From Actinobacteria bacterium HGW-Actinobacteria-2 (lineage in GTDB: Bacteria; Actinomycetota; Actinomycetes; Propionibacteriales; Propionibacteriaceae), in NCBI GenBank assembly GCA_002841335.1, contig PHEY01000001.1:964-64963 (forward strand): a DNA stretch of 64,000 nt, read 5' to 3'. Both the position numbers and the translations under genes were made by a program. The notes beneath the pieces are model-generated. The model worked only from the letters and a program-made list of their open reading frames with translations. It ran no database searches and was not told where the DNA came from. The first letter of the stretch is position 1. Each line of letters starts with the position of its first letter. Positions 54,494 through 63,784 of the stretch are shown in pieces.

Positions 54494-55099
54494 ATGGACA
54501 AGTTCTCCTCCCACACCGGGATCGCGGTGCCGCTGCGCCGCAGCAATGTCGACACCGACCAGATCATTCCGGCGGTCTACCTCAAGCGGGTCACCCGCAC
54601 CGGCTTCGAGGACGGGCTGTTCGCCGCATGGCGCAACGACCCCGCGTTCGTGCTGAACCAGCCGGCGTATGCCGCCGGTTCGATCCTGGTCGCCGGTCCG
54701 GACTTCGGCACCGGTTCCTCGCGTGAGCACGCGGTCTGGGCCCTGCAGAACTACGGCTTCAAGGTGATCATCGGCTCGCGTTTCGCCGACATCTTCCGTG
54801 GTAACTCCGGCAAGGCCGGGCTGCTGATCGCCGTGGTCGACCAGAGCGTGGTTGAACAGCTGTGGGCGTTCATCGAAGCCCACCCGGGCGTGGAGCTCAG
54901 CGTCGACCTGGTGGCCAAGACCATCACCGCCGGTGACCAGGTCTTCGAGTTCGTGATCGACGACTACACCCGCCACCGCCTGCTGGAGGGGCTGGACGAC
55001 ATCGGCATCACGCTGAGCCACGAGGCCGACATCGCCGCCTTCGAGGCGACCCGTCCGGCTTGGCTGCCGAAGACATTGCCTGCCAAGATCGCTGGGTGA
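54494..55099 (+). CDS. leuD: 3-isopropylmalate dehydratase small subunit
   Basis: 201 residues from ATG 54494, 11 nt after leuC with AAGGA between. [43 protein letters not shown] and the [11 protein letters not shown]-type segment are the swivel-domain motifs. It pairs with LeuC. A strong hairpin 22 nt after the stop marks the end of the leuCD operon. Confidence 0.96.
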   Translation: MDKFSSHTGIAVPLRRSNVDTDQIIPAVYLKRVTRTGFEDGLFAAWRNDPAFVLNQPAYAAGSILVAGPDFGTGSSREHAVWALQNYGFKVIIGSRFADIFRGNSGKAGLLIAVVDQSVVEQLWAFIEAHPGVELSVDLVAKTITAGDQVFEFVIDDYTRHRLLEGLDDIGITLSHEADIAAFEATRPAWLPKTLPAKIAG

Positions 55100-55120
55100 G
55101 TTCGGCCCGACATCATCGCC

Positions 55121-55154
55121 CGACCCCGATCCGAATGACCTCGGATCGGGGTCG
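55121..55154 (+). terminator. leuCD terminator hairpin
   Basis: CGACCCCGATCCGA and its exact complement form a 14-bp stem with a 6-nt loop ATGACC. There is no T-run. The ATG in the loop (55135) is in frame with the next gene but is probably not a start. Confidence 0.7.
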
Positions 55155-55155
55155 T

Positions 55156-55902
55156 GTGCCGCTCCGGGTCGCCAACCCGACCCCAGTTCAGCCGATCTAT
55201 CGACATCTGGCCCGCCTCGGCGGGTGGCTGCTGCGCCGATTGGTCGATCGGGATTGGGACAGCGCAGAAAACCTGCCGACGACCGGCGGCGTGATCGTGG
55301 TGAGCAATCACATCTCCAACGTCGACCCGCTGTGCCTGGGGCAATACCTGATCTGGAACGGCCGGTGGCCACGAGCGCTGATCAAGGCCGACCTGTTCGC
55401 CATGCCGGTGCTGGGACGGCTGGCTCGGGTCACCGCCCAGATTCCGGTCGAGCGGGGCACGGAGCGCGCCGAGGAGGCGCTGACCAGGGCCGGTGAGGCG
55501 CTGGCCGCCGGGGAATGCGTCCTGATCTACCCCGAAGGGACGATCACCGCCGATCCGGACACCTGGCCGATGACGCCGCACCCCGGCGTGGCCAAACTGG
55601 CGCTGGCCACCGGCGCTCCGGTGATTCCGATCGGGCAGTGGGGTGCCAACTTCGTGATGCCGGGCAAGAAGCTGGTTTGGCCGCGCTTTCGTCCGCGCCG
55701 CACGATGATCTTCCGGGCCGGTCCGCCGATTGACTTGGCCGATCTGCGCGGCAGCCGAGCCCCGGCCGACGTGCTCCTGGCGGGGGAGCGGATCATGGCA
55801 GCGGTGACCGGCCTGGTCGCCGAGATTCGCGGCGAAACCCCGCCGGAAGACGTCTACGACCTGCGCGCGGGCCACCGAGTTCCCCGTGGCGCGGGCGCTT
55901 AG
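55156..55902 (+). CDS. 1-acylglycerol-3-phosphate acyltransferase (PlsC family)
   Basis: 248 residues from GTG 55156, just after the hairpin; GTG 55096 or ATG 55135 are alternatives. PlsC motifs: VVSNHISNVDPL (H-x4-D), LFAMPVLGRLARVTAQIPVER, LIYPEGTITAD (EGT) and GAPVIPIGQWG. It transfers an acyl chain to lysophosphatidic acid at the membrane. It precedes ddl; gpsA, often found between them, is absent. Confidence 0.88.
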   Translation: MPLRVANPTPVQPIYRHLARLGGWLLRRLVDRDWDSAENLPTTGGVIVVSNHISNVDPLCLGQYLIWNGRWPRALIKADLFAMPVLGRLARVTAQIPVERGTERAEEALTRAGEALAAGECVLIYPEGTITADPDTWPMTPHPGVAKLALATGAPVIPIGQWGANFVMPGKKLVWPRFRPRRTMIFRAGPPIDLADLRGSRAPADVLLAGERIMAAVTGLVAEIRGETPPEDVYDLRAGHRVPRGAGA

Positions 55903-55943
55903 CGTTGGCCGCTAAGGTGGGGCCGATCAACCCCGGAGGTCAG

Positions 55944-57056
55944 ATGTCCATGTCGTCCACCCGTACGCGGGTGCTCCTCGTGTTCGGCGGTGCCAGCTCA
56001 GAACACCAGATCAGTTGTCTCACCGCCGGCGGGGTGGCTCGAGCCATCGACCCGCAGCGGTTCGAGGTGATCGGAGTGGGCATCACCAGTGACGGCGACT
56101 GGGTGCGCGTGTCGGCCGAGGAACTGGTCGGCTACGAAGTCTGTGACGGTGTGCTGCCCAGCGTGCCGTCGGATCGGCCGCGGGCGCTGCTGGTGCCGGG
56201 GGCACCGACCGCCGTCGCCACGGTGGACGGCGAGTGCCTCACCGACCTGGCCGCTTTCGACGTGGCGTTCGCGCTGCTGCACGGCCCCTTCGGCGAGGAC
56301 GGCACCATTCAAGGGTTGTTCGAGATGGCCGGGGTGCGGTACGTCGGCGCCGGGGTGGCGTCCAGCGCGATCGGGATGGACAAGGACCTGATGAAGAGGT
56401 CGATGGCCTCGGCCGGGCTGCCGGTGGGGCCGTGGGAGACCATCACCGCCCTGGACTGGGCCACCGACCGCGACGGTTGCCTGGCTCGTGCGGCGGCGCT
56501 GAGTTTCCCGGTGTTCGTGAAGCCGGCCCGGGGCGGATCGAGTCTCGGCATCGTCAAGGTCGATGACCCCAGCGGTCTGTCCACCGCGATCGACGAAGCC
56601 CGCGGCTTCGATCCGAAGGTCGTCATCGAGCAAGGCTTCACCGGCTTCCGGGAGATCGAGGTCGCCGTCCTGGGCGGCCTGGACGGTGTGCCGCGGGTGT
56701 CCCTGCCCGGCGAGATTCGGATGCATACCGCAGACGCCTTCTATGACTTCGACGCCAAGTACCTGCCGACCGACCAGGTCAGCCTGGACGTCCCGGCCAA
56801 CCTGGACGACGACACCATCGCCGCAGTGCGCGAACTCGCCGGACGAACCTTCTCCGTGATGGGGGTGGAAGGGCTGGCTCGTGTCGACCTGTTCGCCACT
56901 GACGAAGGGCTGTTCGTCAACGAGCTCAACACCATGCCCGGCTTCACCCGCACCTCGATGTTCCCGATGATGTGGGCCGCCTCCGGGCTGGAGTACCCCG
57001 AACTGATCGCCACCTTGGTCGAGTTGGCGCTGGCGCGTCCGTTGGGGCTGCGGTGA
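55944..57056 (+). CDS. ddl: D-alanine--D-alanine ligase
   Basis: 370 residues from ATG 55944 with GGAGGT upstream; ATG 55950 is also possible. ATP-grasp enzyme of peptidoglycan synthesis: VLLVFGGASSEHQIS, ALLHGPFGEDGTIQGLFE, VFVKPARGGSSLGIVKV and the Mg site VNELNTMPGFTRTSMFP. All signature residues are present. It overlaps thiL by four bases. Confidence 0.95.
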   Translation: MSMSSTRTRVLLVFGGASSEHQISCLTAGGVARAIDPQRFEVIGVGITSDGDWVRVSAEELVGYEVCDGVLPSVPSDRPRALLVPGAPTAVATVDGECLTDLAAFDVAFALLHGPFGEDGTIQGLFEMAGVRYVGAGVASSAIGMDKDLMKRSMASAGLPVGPWETITALDWATDRDGCLARAAALSFPVFVKPARGGSSLGIVKVDDPSGLSTAIDEARGFDPKVVIEQGFTGFREIEVAVLGGLDGVPRVSLPGEIRMHTADAFYDFDAKYLPTDQVSLDVPANLDDDTIAAVRELAGRTFSVMGVEGLARVDLFATDEGLFVNELNTMPGFTRTSMFPMMWAASGLEYPELIATLVELALARPLGLR

Positions 57057-57994
57057 GCGGCACCGCGGGCGAGATCGGCGAGTTCGGGCTGATCGCCCGG
57101 ATCACCGCCGGTGCCGGTGCCGGCGGCCCGGTTCGGGTGGGCGTCGGTGACGATGCCGCGGTGCTGCGGTTGGGCGGCGACCTGGCCGTGTCCACCGACA
57201 CGATGGTCGAGAACGTGCATTTTCGTCGCACCTGGTCGGGGCCTACTGATGTGGGTCGAAAAGCAGTGGCCGCGTGTGTGGCCGACGCCGAAGCCATGGG
57301 CGCGGCACCGGTTGCGGTGGTGATCAGTTTGGCGATGCCGGCCGACACCCCCACCGAATGGGTCGACGGTTTCGCCGCTGGCGTGCAGTTGGAGTGTGAT
57401 CGCGCCGGCGTCCGGCTGGTCGGTGGCGATCTGACCACGTCCACCGAGATCGTGGTCACGGCCACGGTCCTGGGCGACCAAGGTGGGCTGGCGCCGGTGA
57501 CCCGAGCCGGTGCCCGGCCGGGGCAGTTGGTGGCTTTCGTCGGACGTCTGGGCTGGGCTGCGGCCGGGCTGGCCGTCCTGACCAGGGGTTTTCGTTCGCC
57601 GGGAGCGGTTGTGGTGGCCCATCGGGTGCCGGAGGTGCCCTACGGCGAGGGACGGATCGCCGCCGAAGCCGGTGCCGGGGCGATGATCGACGTGTCCGAC
57701 GGATTGCTGGCCGACCTGGGTCACATCGCCGACGCCTCGGGGGTGCGGATCGAGTTGAACTCCGCGGCCTTCGAGATCGCCGAACCCCAACAGGCGGTGG
57801 CCGCAGCGATCGGTGGGGGAGACCCGCTGAACTTCCAGCTCACCGGCGGTGACGATCACGCTCTGGTGGCCACATTTGCGCCCAAGGACGTCCCGGAAGG
57901 CTGGACGGTGATCGGCGAAGTCGTAGCCGGAGATCCGGCCGTGCTGGTGGACGGCGCGGTGCCCGAACTCGACGGCGGCTGGACGCACTTCTAA
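57053..57994 (+). CDS. thiL: Thiamine-monophosphate kinase
   Basis: 313 residues from GTG 57053. Makes thiamine diphosphate from TMP. VGVGDDAAVLRLGGD and VSTDTMVENVHF carry the Mg-binding Asp residues; VVGGDLTTS-type segment (RLVGGDLTTSTEIV), MIDVSDGLLADLGHIA and TGGDDHALVATF follow. The frame is open further upstream inside ddl, but the GTGA overlap start gives the family N-terminus. Confidence 0.93.
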   Translation: MSGTAGEIGEFGLIARITAGAGAGGPVRVGVGDDAAVLRLGGDLAVSTDTMVENVHFRRTWSGPTDVGRKAVAACVADAEAMGAAPVAVVISLAMPADTPTEWVDGFAAGVQLECDRAGVRLVGGDLTTSTEIVVTATVLGDQGGLAPVTRAGARPGQLVAFVGRLGWAAAGLAVLTRGFRSPGAVVVAHRVPEVPYGEGRIAAEAGAGAMIDVSDGLLADLGHIADASGVRIELNSAAFEIAEPQQAVAAAIGGGDPLNFQLTGGDDHALVATFAPKDVPEGWTVIGEVVAGDPAVLVDGAVPELDGGWTHF

Positions 57995-58072
57995 GCAAAA
58001 GCGCTGCGACAAGCGGCGCGGCGATCTGACTCGGTCCCGGCGTGGAAGCCGGGGATTGTCGGCGGCATCGCC

Positions 58073-58078
58073 TAGGTT
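58073..58078 (+). promoter_or_regulatory. -10 hexamer TAGGTT before ftsK
   Basis: TAGGTT ends 6 nt before ATG 58085. A 6-bp CCCGGC/GCCGGG hairpin at 58036-58053 just upstream may end the thiL transcript. Confidence 0.5.
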
Positions 58079-58084
58079 GGGCTC

Positions 58085-60493
58085 ATGGCGACCCGCACGT
58101 CTTCCCCTTCGCGGAGCCGGAGTAGTGCATCCACGCGCTCTCGCGCCTCCAGCAGTACGGGGAGAAAGAAGTCCACCAGCTCTCGCAGCCGGCAGCCCGA
58201 GCCCTCGGGCCTGTCGAAGCTGCTGTCGGCCATCGGCCGAGGCATCGCTGCCGCCTGGCGCGGCACGGCGCGCGCCCTCGGTAACGGCCTGCGGGCCATC
58301 GCACCCGCGGTGAAGGACCTCGAGCCGGAGAAGCGGCACGACGGATCGGCCTTCACCCTGCTGCTCTTCGCGCTGCTGGTCGCGGCGCAGTTCTGGATCG
58401 GTCTGCCGGACCCGGTCGGCACCTGGGTGGCGATCGCGGTGACCACCGTGGTCGGTGTCTTCGCCTATGCGGTGCCGGTGGCGGCCATGGCGATGAGTTG
58501 GCGGACCTTCCGCCACCCCGAGCGTCACGGCAGCGCCGGCCGCCAAGCAGTGGGCTGGATGCTGGCCCTGTTCGGGGTGCTGGGCCTGCTGCACATCGCC
58601 CGCGGCTACCCGCCGGGCAATGTGCCTGCGCTGGTGCGCGAGGCCGGCGGTTTCCTCGGCTTCTTGTCCTCGTCGATGCTGATGCAGCCGCTCGGGCCGT
58701 GGGGTGCGGTGCCGATCCTGCTGGTGCTCGCGGTGATCGGGCTGTTGGTGATCCTCGGCGTGCCGTTGAACGAGATCGGGCCACGGATCGCCGCCTTGGC
58801 GGCGCGACTGCGTCCGGCCGATCGCGGCGAGATCGAGTACGGGATCAGCCATCGTGCCTTTGACACCCCGCTGGTCGAGGACGAGATCGACGACCCCGAC
58901 GCCCAGGCCACCGAAGTGATCAGCAATCGTCCGCGCCCCGGACGCCCGCAGAAGAGCGTGGCTCGCGAGCTCGAAGTGCCCGAACTGTCCTCGGCGCCGC
59001 TGCGCGCCGAACAGCCGGCGCTGAGCGGCGACGTGGTCTACGAACTGCCCGACCCCTCGATCCTGAAGGCCGGCTCGGTGCCGAAGGCCCGCACCGCCGC
59101 CAGCGACCAGGTGGTGCACAGCCTCACCCAGGTGCTGCGCCAGTTCGAGATCGATGCCCAGGTCACCGGGTACACCCGTGGCCCGACCGTCACCCGCTAC
59201 GAGGTCGAACTCGGCAATGCGGTGAAGGTGGAGAAGGTCACCGCGCTGAGCAAGAACATCGCCTACGCCGTGGCTTCGGCCGACGTCCGGATCCTGTCGC
59301 CCATTCCGGGTAAGTCCGCCATCGGCATCGAGATCCCCAATGCCGACAAGGAGATCGTCTCCCTCGGTGATGTGCTGCGCTCCAACCGCGCCCGCAATGA
59401 CCACCACCCGATGACCGTGGGCCTGGGCAAGGATGTCGAGGGCGGCTATGTGGTGGCCAACCTGTGCAAGATGCCACACCTGCTCGTGGCCGGTGCCACC
59501 GGTTCGGGCAAGTCGAGCTTCGTGAACTCGATGATCACCTCGATCATGATGCGTTCCACGCCCGAAGAGGTGCGGATGCTGCTGGTCGACCCCAAGCGCG
59601 TCGAACTGACCCACTACGAGGGCATTCCGCACCTGGTCACCCCGATCATCACCAACGCCAAGAAGGCCGCCGAAGCCTTGCAGTGGGTCGTGCGCGAGAT
59701 GGACGCCCGCTACGACGACCTGGCCGCGTTCGGCTTCCGTCACGTCGACGACTTCAACAAGGCGGTACGCGCCGGCCAGGTGAAGGTGCCGCCGGGCTCG
59801 GAACGCGTTCTGGCGCCCTACCCGTACCTGCTGGTGATCGTCGACGAGCTCTCCGACTTGATGATGGTCGCCCCGCGTGATGTGGAGGACTCGATCGTCC
59901 GGATCACCCAGTTGGCTCGCGCCGCCGGCATCCATCTGGTGCTGGCCACGCAGCGTCCGTCCACCGATGTGGTCACCGGCCTGATCAAGGCCAACGTGCC
60001 CTCACGGCTGGCGTTCGCCACCAGTTCGATGACCGACTCCCGAGTCATCCTCGATACCCCCGGCGCAGAGAAACTGGTCGGGCAGGGCGATGGACTTTTC
60101 CTGCCGATGGGGCAGTCCAAGCCGTTGCGTGTGCAGGGCGCCTGGGTGACCGAAGCCGAGATTCGGGCGGTGGTGAAGAAGGTCACCGAGCAGCTGGCCC
60201 CGCAGTACCGCGAGGACGTGGCCGCTCCGGTCGAGTCGCGCGCGGTCGCCGAGGACATCGGTGACGATCTGGAACTGGTGCTGGAAGCCTGCCAACTGGT
60301 GGTCAACCTGCAGCTGGGTTCCACTTCGATGCTGCAGCGCAAGCTGCGTGTCGGCTTCGCCAAGGCCGGCCGGCTGATGGACATTCTGGAGACCCGCGGC
60401 GTGGTCGGGCCCTCGGAGGGTTCCAAGCCGCGTGAGGTGCTGGTCAAGCCCGATGACCTGGACGAGGTTCTCGCCGCACTTCGCGAAGGCTGA
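58085..60493 (+). CDS. ftsK: DNA translocase FtsK/SpoIIIE
   Basis: 802 residues. A basic Ser/Arg-rich N-terminus (1-60) is followed by four hydrophobic segments to about residue 240, a short acidic linker, then the alpha/beta motor domain. Walker A is [14 protein letters not shown] near residue 470; Walker B is [35 protein letters not shown] follows. The C-terminal gamma winged helix ([29 protein letters not shown], read in parts) binds KOPS-like sites. It moves chromosome termini through the septum and activates XerCD. The linker is short compared with proteobacterial FtsK. Confidence 0.95.
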   Translation: MATRTSSPSRSRSSASTRSRASSSTGRKKSTSSRSRQPEPSGLSKLLSAIGRGIAAAWRGTARALGNGLRAIAPAVKDLEPEKRHDGSAFTLLLFALLVAAQFWIGLPDPVGTWVAIAVTTVVGVFAYAVPVAAMAMSWRTFRHPERHGSAGRQAVGWMLALFGVLGLLHIARGYPPGNVPALVREAGGFLGFLSSSMLMQPLGPWGAVPILLVLAVIGLLVILGVPLNEIGPRIAALAARLRPADRGEIEYGISHRAFDTPLVEDEIDDPDAQATEVISNRPRPGRPQKSVARELEVPELSSAPLRAEQPALSGDVVYELPDPSILKAGSVPKARTAASDQVVHSLTQVLRQFEIDAQVTGYTRGPTVTRYEVELGNAVKVEKVTALSKNIAYAVASADVRILSPIPGKSAIGIEIPNADKEIVSLGDVLRSNRARNDHHPMTVGLGKDVEGGYVVANLCKMPHLLVAGATGSGKSSFVNSMITSIMMRSTPEEVRMLLVDPKRVELTHYEGIPHLVTPIITNAKKAAEALQWVVREMDARYDDLAAFGFRHVDDFNKAVRAGQVKVPPGSERVLAPYPYLLVIVDELSDLMMVAPRDVEDSIVRITQLARAAGIHLVLATQRPSTDVVTGLIKANVPSRLAFATSSMTDSRVILDTPGAEKLVGQGDGLFLPMGQSKPLRVQGAWVTEAEIRAVVKKVTEQLAPQYREDVAAPVESRAVAEDIGDDLELVLEACQLVVNLQLGSTSMLQRKLRVGFAKAGRLMDILETRGVVGPSEGSKPREVLVKPDDLDEVLAALREG

Positions 60494-60503
60494 GCCAAGC
60501 CGG

Positions 60504-60509
60504 TAGTTT
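60504..60509 (+). promoter_or_regulatory. -10 hexamer TAGTTT before rimO
   Basis: TAGTTT ends 6 nt before the GTG at 60516. Confidence 0.4.
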
Positions 60510-60515
60510 GAACAG

Positions 60516-61952
60516 GTGAGTTCCCCCACGCCAGGCGCGCCCGTGCCGGTGCACCTGATCAGCCTCGGTTGTGCCCGCAATGAAGTCGATTCCGAGGAAC
60601 TGGCCGGGCGGCTCGCCGCCGACGGCTTCACTCTCGTGGACGACCCCGATGCGGCTGAGGCCATCGTGGTGAACACCTGCGGCTTCATCGACGCCGCCAA
60701 GAAGGACTCCGTCGACACCCTGCTGGCCGCCGCCGACCACAAGGGCGGTTCGGTGAAGGCCGTGGTGGCCGTGGGTTGTCTGGCCGAACGCTACGGCGCC
60801 GAACTGGCCGAGGCCCTGCCCGAAGCCGATGCCGTCCTGGGCTTCGACGACTACCCCGACATCGCCGCGCGGCTGACCGCGATCCTGGCCGGTGAGCGTC
60901 CGGTCGCCCACGAGCGTCGGGATCGGCGCAGCCTGCTGCCGTTGACCCCGGTCGCCCGTCCGGCGGAGGCAACGGGGTTGTCGGTGCCCGGCCATGGCGG
61001 TGCCGCCCCCACGCCGGCCAGCGGACCGCGGGTGCTGCGGCAGCGGCTGGGCAGCGGCCCGTCCGCGCCGTTGAAGATCGCCTCGGGTTGTGACCGCCGC
61101 TGCGCCTTCTGCGCGATCCCGAGCTTCCGCGGCTCCTACCTGTCTCGTCCGGTCGGCGAGGTGGTGGCCGAAGCCCGCTGGCTGGTCGAATCCGGCGTTC
61201 GGGAAGTGGTGCTGGTCAGCGAGAACTCCACCGGCTACGGCCGCGACCTGGGCACCAATCTGGAGACCTTGATCACCGAACTGGACGGTGTGGACGGACT
61301 GGACTGGATTCGGGTCAGCTACCTTCAGCCCGCCGAGATCCACCCATCGCTCCTGCACGCCATGCTCGACCTGCCGCGGGTGGTGCCCTACTTCGACGTC
61401 CCCTTCCAGCACGCCAGCGAACCGCTGCTGCGCCGGATGCGTCGCTTCGGCAACCCCGAGTCGTTCCTCGACCTGCTGGCCCGGATCCGGGCTGTGCGTC
61501 CCGATGCCGGCATTCGCAGCAACGTGATCATGGGCTTCCCCGGCGAAACCGAGGAGATGGTCGACGAGCTGGCCGACTTCCTGGCCGAAGCCCGGCTGGA
61601 TGCCGTCGGCGTGTTCGGCTACTCCGATGAGGAGGGCACCGAGGGGGAGCGGCTGCGTCCCAAGGTGGAACCAGAAGAGATCGACGCCCGCGTCGACCGA
61701 ATCTCCAGTCTGGTGGAGGCGGTCAGCGCTGATCGGGCCACCGACCGCATCGGCGAACGTGTGCAGGTGTTGATCGAAGGTCGCGACGAGAACGGACGGC
61801 TGGTGGGTCGCGCCGCCCAGCAAGGGCCGGAGACCGACGGCCAGACCACCTTGCGGGAGGCCCGCTCAGATGCCGGTGTGGGTGACCTGGTGTGGAGTAT
61901 CGTCAACGAGGCGGACGGGGTGGACCTGATCGCCGAGGTGGAGAACTCATGA
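60516..61952 (+). CDS. rimO: Ribosomal protein S12 methylthiotransferase RimO
   Basis: A radical-SAM enzyme that methylthiolates an Asp of S12; 478 residues. The N-terminal MTTase domain has [15 protein letters not shown] and [15 protein letters not shown]; its third Cys is in VGCLAERYG. The radical-SAM cluster is [11 protein letters not shown] (about 192-199). The C-terminal TRAM domain includes [15 protein letters not shown]. An Ala/Pro/Gly-rich insertion of about 35 residues precedes the radical-SAM domain. GTG start; it overlaps pgsA by four bases. Confidence 0.95.
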   Translation: MSSPTPGAPVPVHLISLGCARNEVDSEELAGRLAADGFTLVDDPDAAEAIVVNTCGFIDAAKKDSVDTLLAAADHKGGSVKAVVAVGCLAERYGAELAEALPEADAVLGFDDYPDIAARLTAILAGERPVAHERRDRRSLLPLTPVARPAEATGLSVPGHGGAAPTPASGPRVLRQRLGSGPSAPLKIASGCDRRCAFCAIPSFRGSYLSRPVGEVVAEARWLVESGVREVVLVSENSTGYGRDLGTNLETLITELDGVDGLDWIRVSYLQPAEIHPSLLHAMLDLPRVVPYFDVPFQHASEPLLRRMRRFGNPESFLDLLARIRAVRPDAGIRSNVIMGFPGETEEMVDELADFLAEARLDAVGVFGYSDEEGTEGERLRPKVEPEEIDARVDRISSLVEAVSADRATDRIGERVQVLIEGRDENGRLVGRAAQQGPETDGQTTLREARSDAGVGDLVWSIVNEADGVDLIAEVENS

Positions 61953-62566
61953 GCCAGGCCGAAACCCCCAGCAAGCCGCCGATTCCGGCGCAACTTCCCA
62001 ATGCCCTCACCGTGCTGCGTTTGGTGCTGGTGCCGGTGTTCGTGGTGCTGATGGTGATCGAGCCCTCGGTGGGCTTCGGTTGGCGACTGGCAGGCATGAT
62101 CGCGTTCGGTGTCGCGATCCTCACTGACTTCTTCGACGGTCGGCTGGCCCGCAAGTATGACTTGGTCAGCGACTTCGGCAAGATCTGGGACCCGATCGCC
62201 GACAAGGCGATCACCGGTGCCGCGTTCATCTTGCTGAGCATCTTCGGTGAGCTGCCCTGGTGGATCACCGTGTTGATCCTGGTGCGCGAATGGGGCATCA
62301 CCTGGATGCGCGTGGTCATGCTGAAGTACGCGGTGATGGCGGCCGCGCCGGCGGGCAAGCTGAAGACCGTCCTGCAGGCGATCGCGCTGCTGATCTGGCT
62401 GCCGTATCCGATCACCCAGACCGCGCCGTTCTGGTTCTGGCTCGGGTGGCTGGTGATGGGGGCCGCGCTGGCGCTGACCGTGATTACCGGCGTGATGTAC
62501 ATCCTCGACGCGCTGCGGCTGCGCGCCCAGGGCAGCAAGACGCCCTCGGACGATGATGCCGCCTGA
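61949..62566 (+). CDS. pgsA: CDP-diacylglycerol--glycerol-3-phosphate 3-phosphatidyltransferase
   Basis: 205 residues from ATG 61949. First step of phosphatidylglycerol synthesis, in the membrane. The CDP-alcohol phosphotransferase motif runs from DFFDGRLAR to GKIWDPIAD with the required spacing (D-x2-D-G-x2-A-R-x8-G-x3-D-x3-D). Four to five hydrophobic segments. It overlaps rimO and cinA. Confidence 0.94.
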   Translation: MSQAETPSKPPIPAQLPNALTVLRLVLVPVFVVLMVIEPSVGFGWRLAGMIAFGVAILTDFFDGRLARKYDLVSDFGKIWDPIADKAITGAAFILLSIFGELPWWITVLILVREWGITWMRVVMLKYAVMAAAPAGKLKTVLQAIALLIWLPYPITQTAPFWFWLGWLVMGAALALTVITGVMYILDALRLRAQGSKTPSDDDAA

Positions 62567-63050
62567 GCGGGTCGCTCGCGACCTGGTGGCCGCCCTCGCC
62601 GCGGCCGGCTCGACCCTGGCAACCGCCGAATCCCTCACTGGTGGGCTGATCGGCGCCGCGATCACCGCGGTTCCCGGTGCCTCGGCGGTCTACCGCGGGG
62701 GAGTGGTCACCTACGCCACCGAGCTGAAGGCGTCCCTGGGAGGCGTGCCGGACGACGTCCTGGCCGCGCACGGCCCGGTCGCACCGGAGACCGCGATCGC
62801 GATGGCGCGCGGCGTCCGTGTTCGAGCCGGGGCCGACTGGGCGGTGTCGGCGACCGGGGTTGCCGGCCCCGATCCCCAGGACGGACATGGGCCCGGGGAG
62901 GTCTGGTTGGGCTTTGCCGGTCCGGACGACGCCGCCGAGGCCGTGCGAATCGACTGCGTCGGCGACCGCGAGGACGTCCGGGCTGCGGCGGTGGCCGAGG
63001 CATTGTCGGGGTTGTTGGCTAGGCTTACCGCCGCCTCAAGTCGAGGTTGA
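62553..63050 (+). CDS. CinA-family nicotinamide-nucleotide amidohydrolase
   Basis: 165 residues, the C-terminal-type CinA domain alone (PncC). STLATAESLTGGLIGAAITAVPG, YRGGVVTYATELKASLGG, and SATGVAGPDPQDGHGPGEVWLG are the family motifs. It recycles NMN to nicotinate mononucleotide. Two ATGs in tandem (62553, 62556) overlap the end of pgsA by up to 14 nt. Confidence 0.9.
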   Translation: MMPPERVARDLVAALAAAGSTLATAESLTGGLIGAAITAVPGASAVYRGGVVTYATELKASLGGVPDDVLAAHGPVAPETAIAMARGVRVRAGADWAVSATGVAGPDPQDGHGPGEVWLGFAGPDDAAEAVRIDCVGDREDVRAAAVAEALSGLLARLTAASSRG

Positions 63051-63110
63051 GGAACAATGCGACACCCGCGTGGCGTTGTCCAGAGCAGAGATTGACCCAC
63101 TGAAGGCAGG

Positions 63111-63116
63111 TAGAGT
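63111..63116 (+). promoter_or_regulatory. -10 hexamer TAGAGT before clgR
   Basis: TAGAGT ends 6 nt before ATG 63123, again without a ribosome-binding site between. Confidence 0.45.
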
Positions 63117-63122
63117 CGAAGC

Positions 63123-63428
63123 ATGGTCAGCCAGGTGCATCCCAAGCCGGTGATCCTGAGGGAGATCCTCGGTGAATCGCTGCGTGAGTTGCGCACGTCT
63201 GAAAACCTCACCCTTCGCGAAGTGTCCGGACGGGCGCAGGTCAGCCTTGGCTATCTGTCGGAGATCGAGCGCGGCCAGAAGGAAGCCTCCTCCGAACTGT
63301 TGAACGCGATCTGCGGTGCGCTGGGCGTGCCGCTGTCGAGCGTGCTGCGGTTGGTGTCGGATCGGATGGATTCGCACACCGCCGAAGTGACCACGCTGCC
63401 GTTGCGGCCGCGCGTTCAGGCCGCCTGA
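63123..63428 (+). CDS. clgR: XRE-family regulator ClgR
   Basis: 101 residues. One helix-turn-helix of the XRE type: LRELRTSENLTLREVSGRAQVSLGYLSEIERGQKEAS (visible in order) and then LLNAICGALGVPLS. The SLGYLSEIERGQKEAS recognition helix is typical of ClgR, the actinobacterial activator of clp protease and stress genes. The C-terminal 20 residues are Leu/Arg/Ala-rich, and the protein ends in QAA, like ClpP-degraded ClgR proteins elsewhere. Confidence 0.9.
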   Translation: MVSQVHPKPVILREILGESLRELRTSENLTLREVSGRAQVSLGYLSEIERGQKEASSELLNAICGALGVPLSSVLRLVSDRMDSHTAEVTTLPLRPRVQAA

Positions 63429-63432
63429 CTCG

Positions 63433-63627
63433 ATGCGCGAAGTAGAACTCCGCGCTCGGCTCGACCAGCACCTTTCCCACCCATACTCGCTGCTGTGGGC
63501 CCAGACCCAGGTACTCGGATCCCTGGGGCAGCGCACTGTCGACGAGGCCCTGGCGGCCGGCGTCCCGTGCAAGCAGATCTGGCGTTGCGCGTGGGCTGAG
63601 TTGGAGCTTCCCGAGTCCTATCGGTAA
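63433..63627 (+). CDS. DUF3046 protein
   Basis: 64 residues from ATG 63433, 5 nt after clgR. MREVELRARLDQHL, then LGSLGQRTVDEALAAGVPCKQIW and ELPESYR, match the small DUF3046 family found before recA in many actinobacteria. Function unknown; a single Cys and conserved Trp residues are present. Confidence 0.85.
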   Translation: MREVELRARLDQHLSHPYSLLWAQTQVLGSLGQRTVDEALAAGVPCKQIWRCAWAELELPESYR

Positions 63628-63649
63628 GTGTGCGGCGTGTCGTCGCATT

Positions 63650-63672
63650 TCGAACACCTGTTCGCCTAGGCT
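63650..63672 (+). promoter_or_regulatory. recA promoter 1 with LexA (SOS) box
   Basis: TCGAACACCTGTTCGC (63650-63665) matches the actinobacterial LexA palindrome TCGAAC-n4-GTTCGA with one end mismatch. It touches a TAGGCT -10 hexamer (63667-63672), so LexA would block this promoter. The predicted start is near 63679, about 105 nt before the recA ATG. Confidence 0.8.
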
Positions 63673-63728
63673 TTGCTGCATCGAGCTTTCGCCGGGGTTA
63701 TGCACAACCTCGACACCATGTGAACCAC

Positions 63729-63750
63729 TGTCAGTGGCGCTCCCTAAGGT
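63729..63750 (+). promoter_or_regulatory. recA promoter 2, PafBC-type (RecA-NDp) motif
   Basis: TGTCAGTG, 8 nt, then TAAGGT (63745-63750) fits the LexA-independent damage promoter motif TTGTCRGTG-N8-TANNNT, lacking only the first T. In mycobacteria this promoter is driven by PafBC, which is encoded at 17952-19837 in this window. The predicted start is near 63757. Confidence 0.75.
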
Positions 63751-63784
63751 GAAGGCGACGAGATAGCGGAGAAAGGAAACCAGC

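Noticed and set aside
56741-59935. 1064-codon minus-strand frame opposite ddl, thiL and ftsK
   Set aside because: Runs across three real genes and their promoter. Composition is His/Gln/Arg-rich low-quality shadow sequence.
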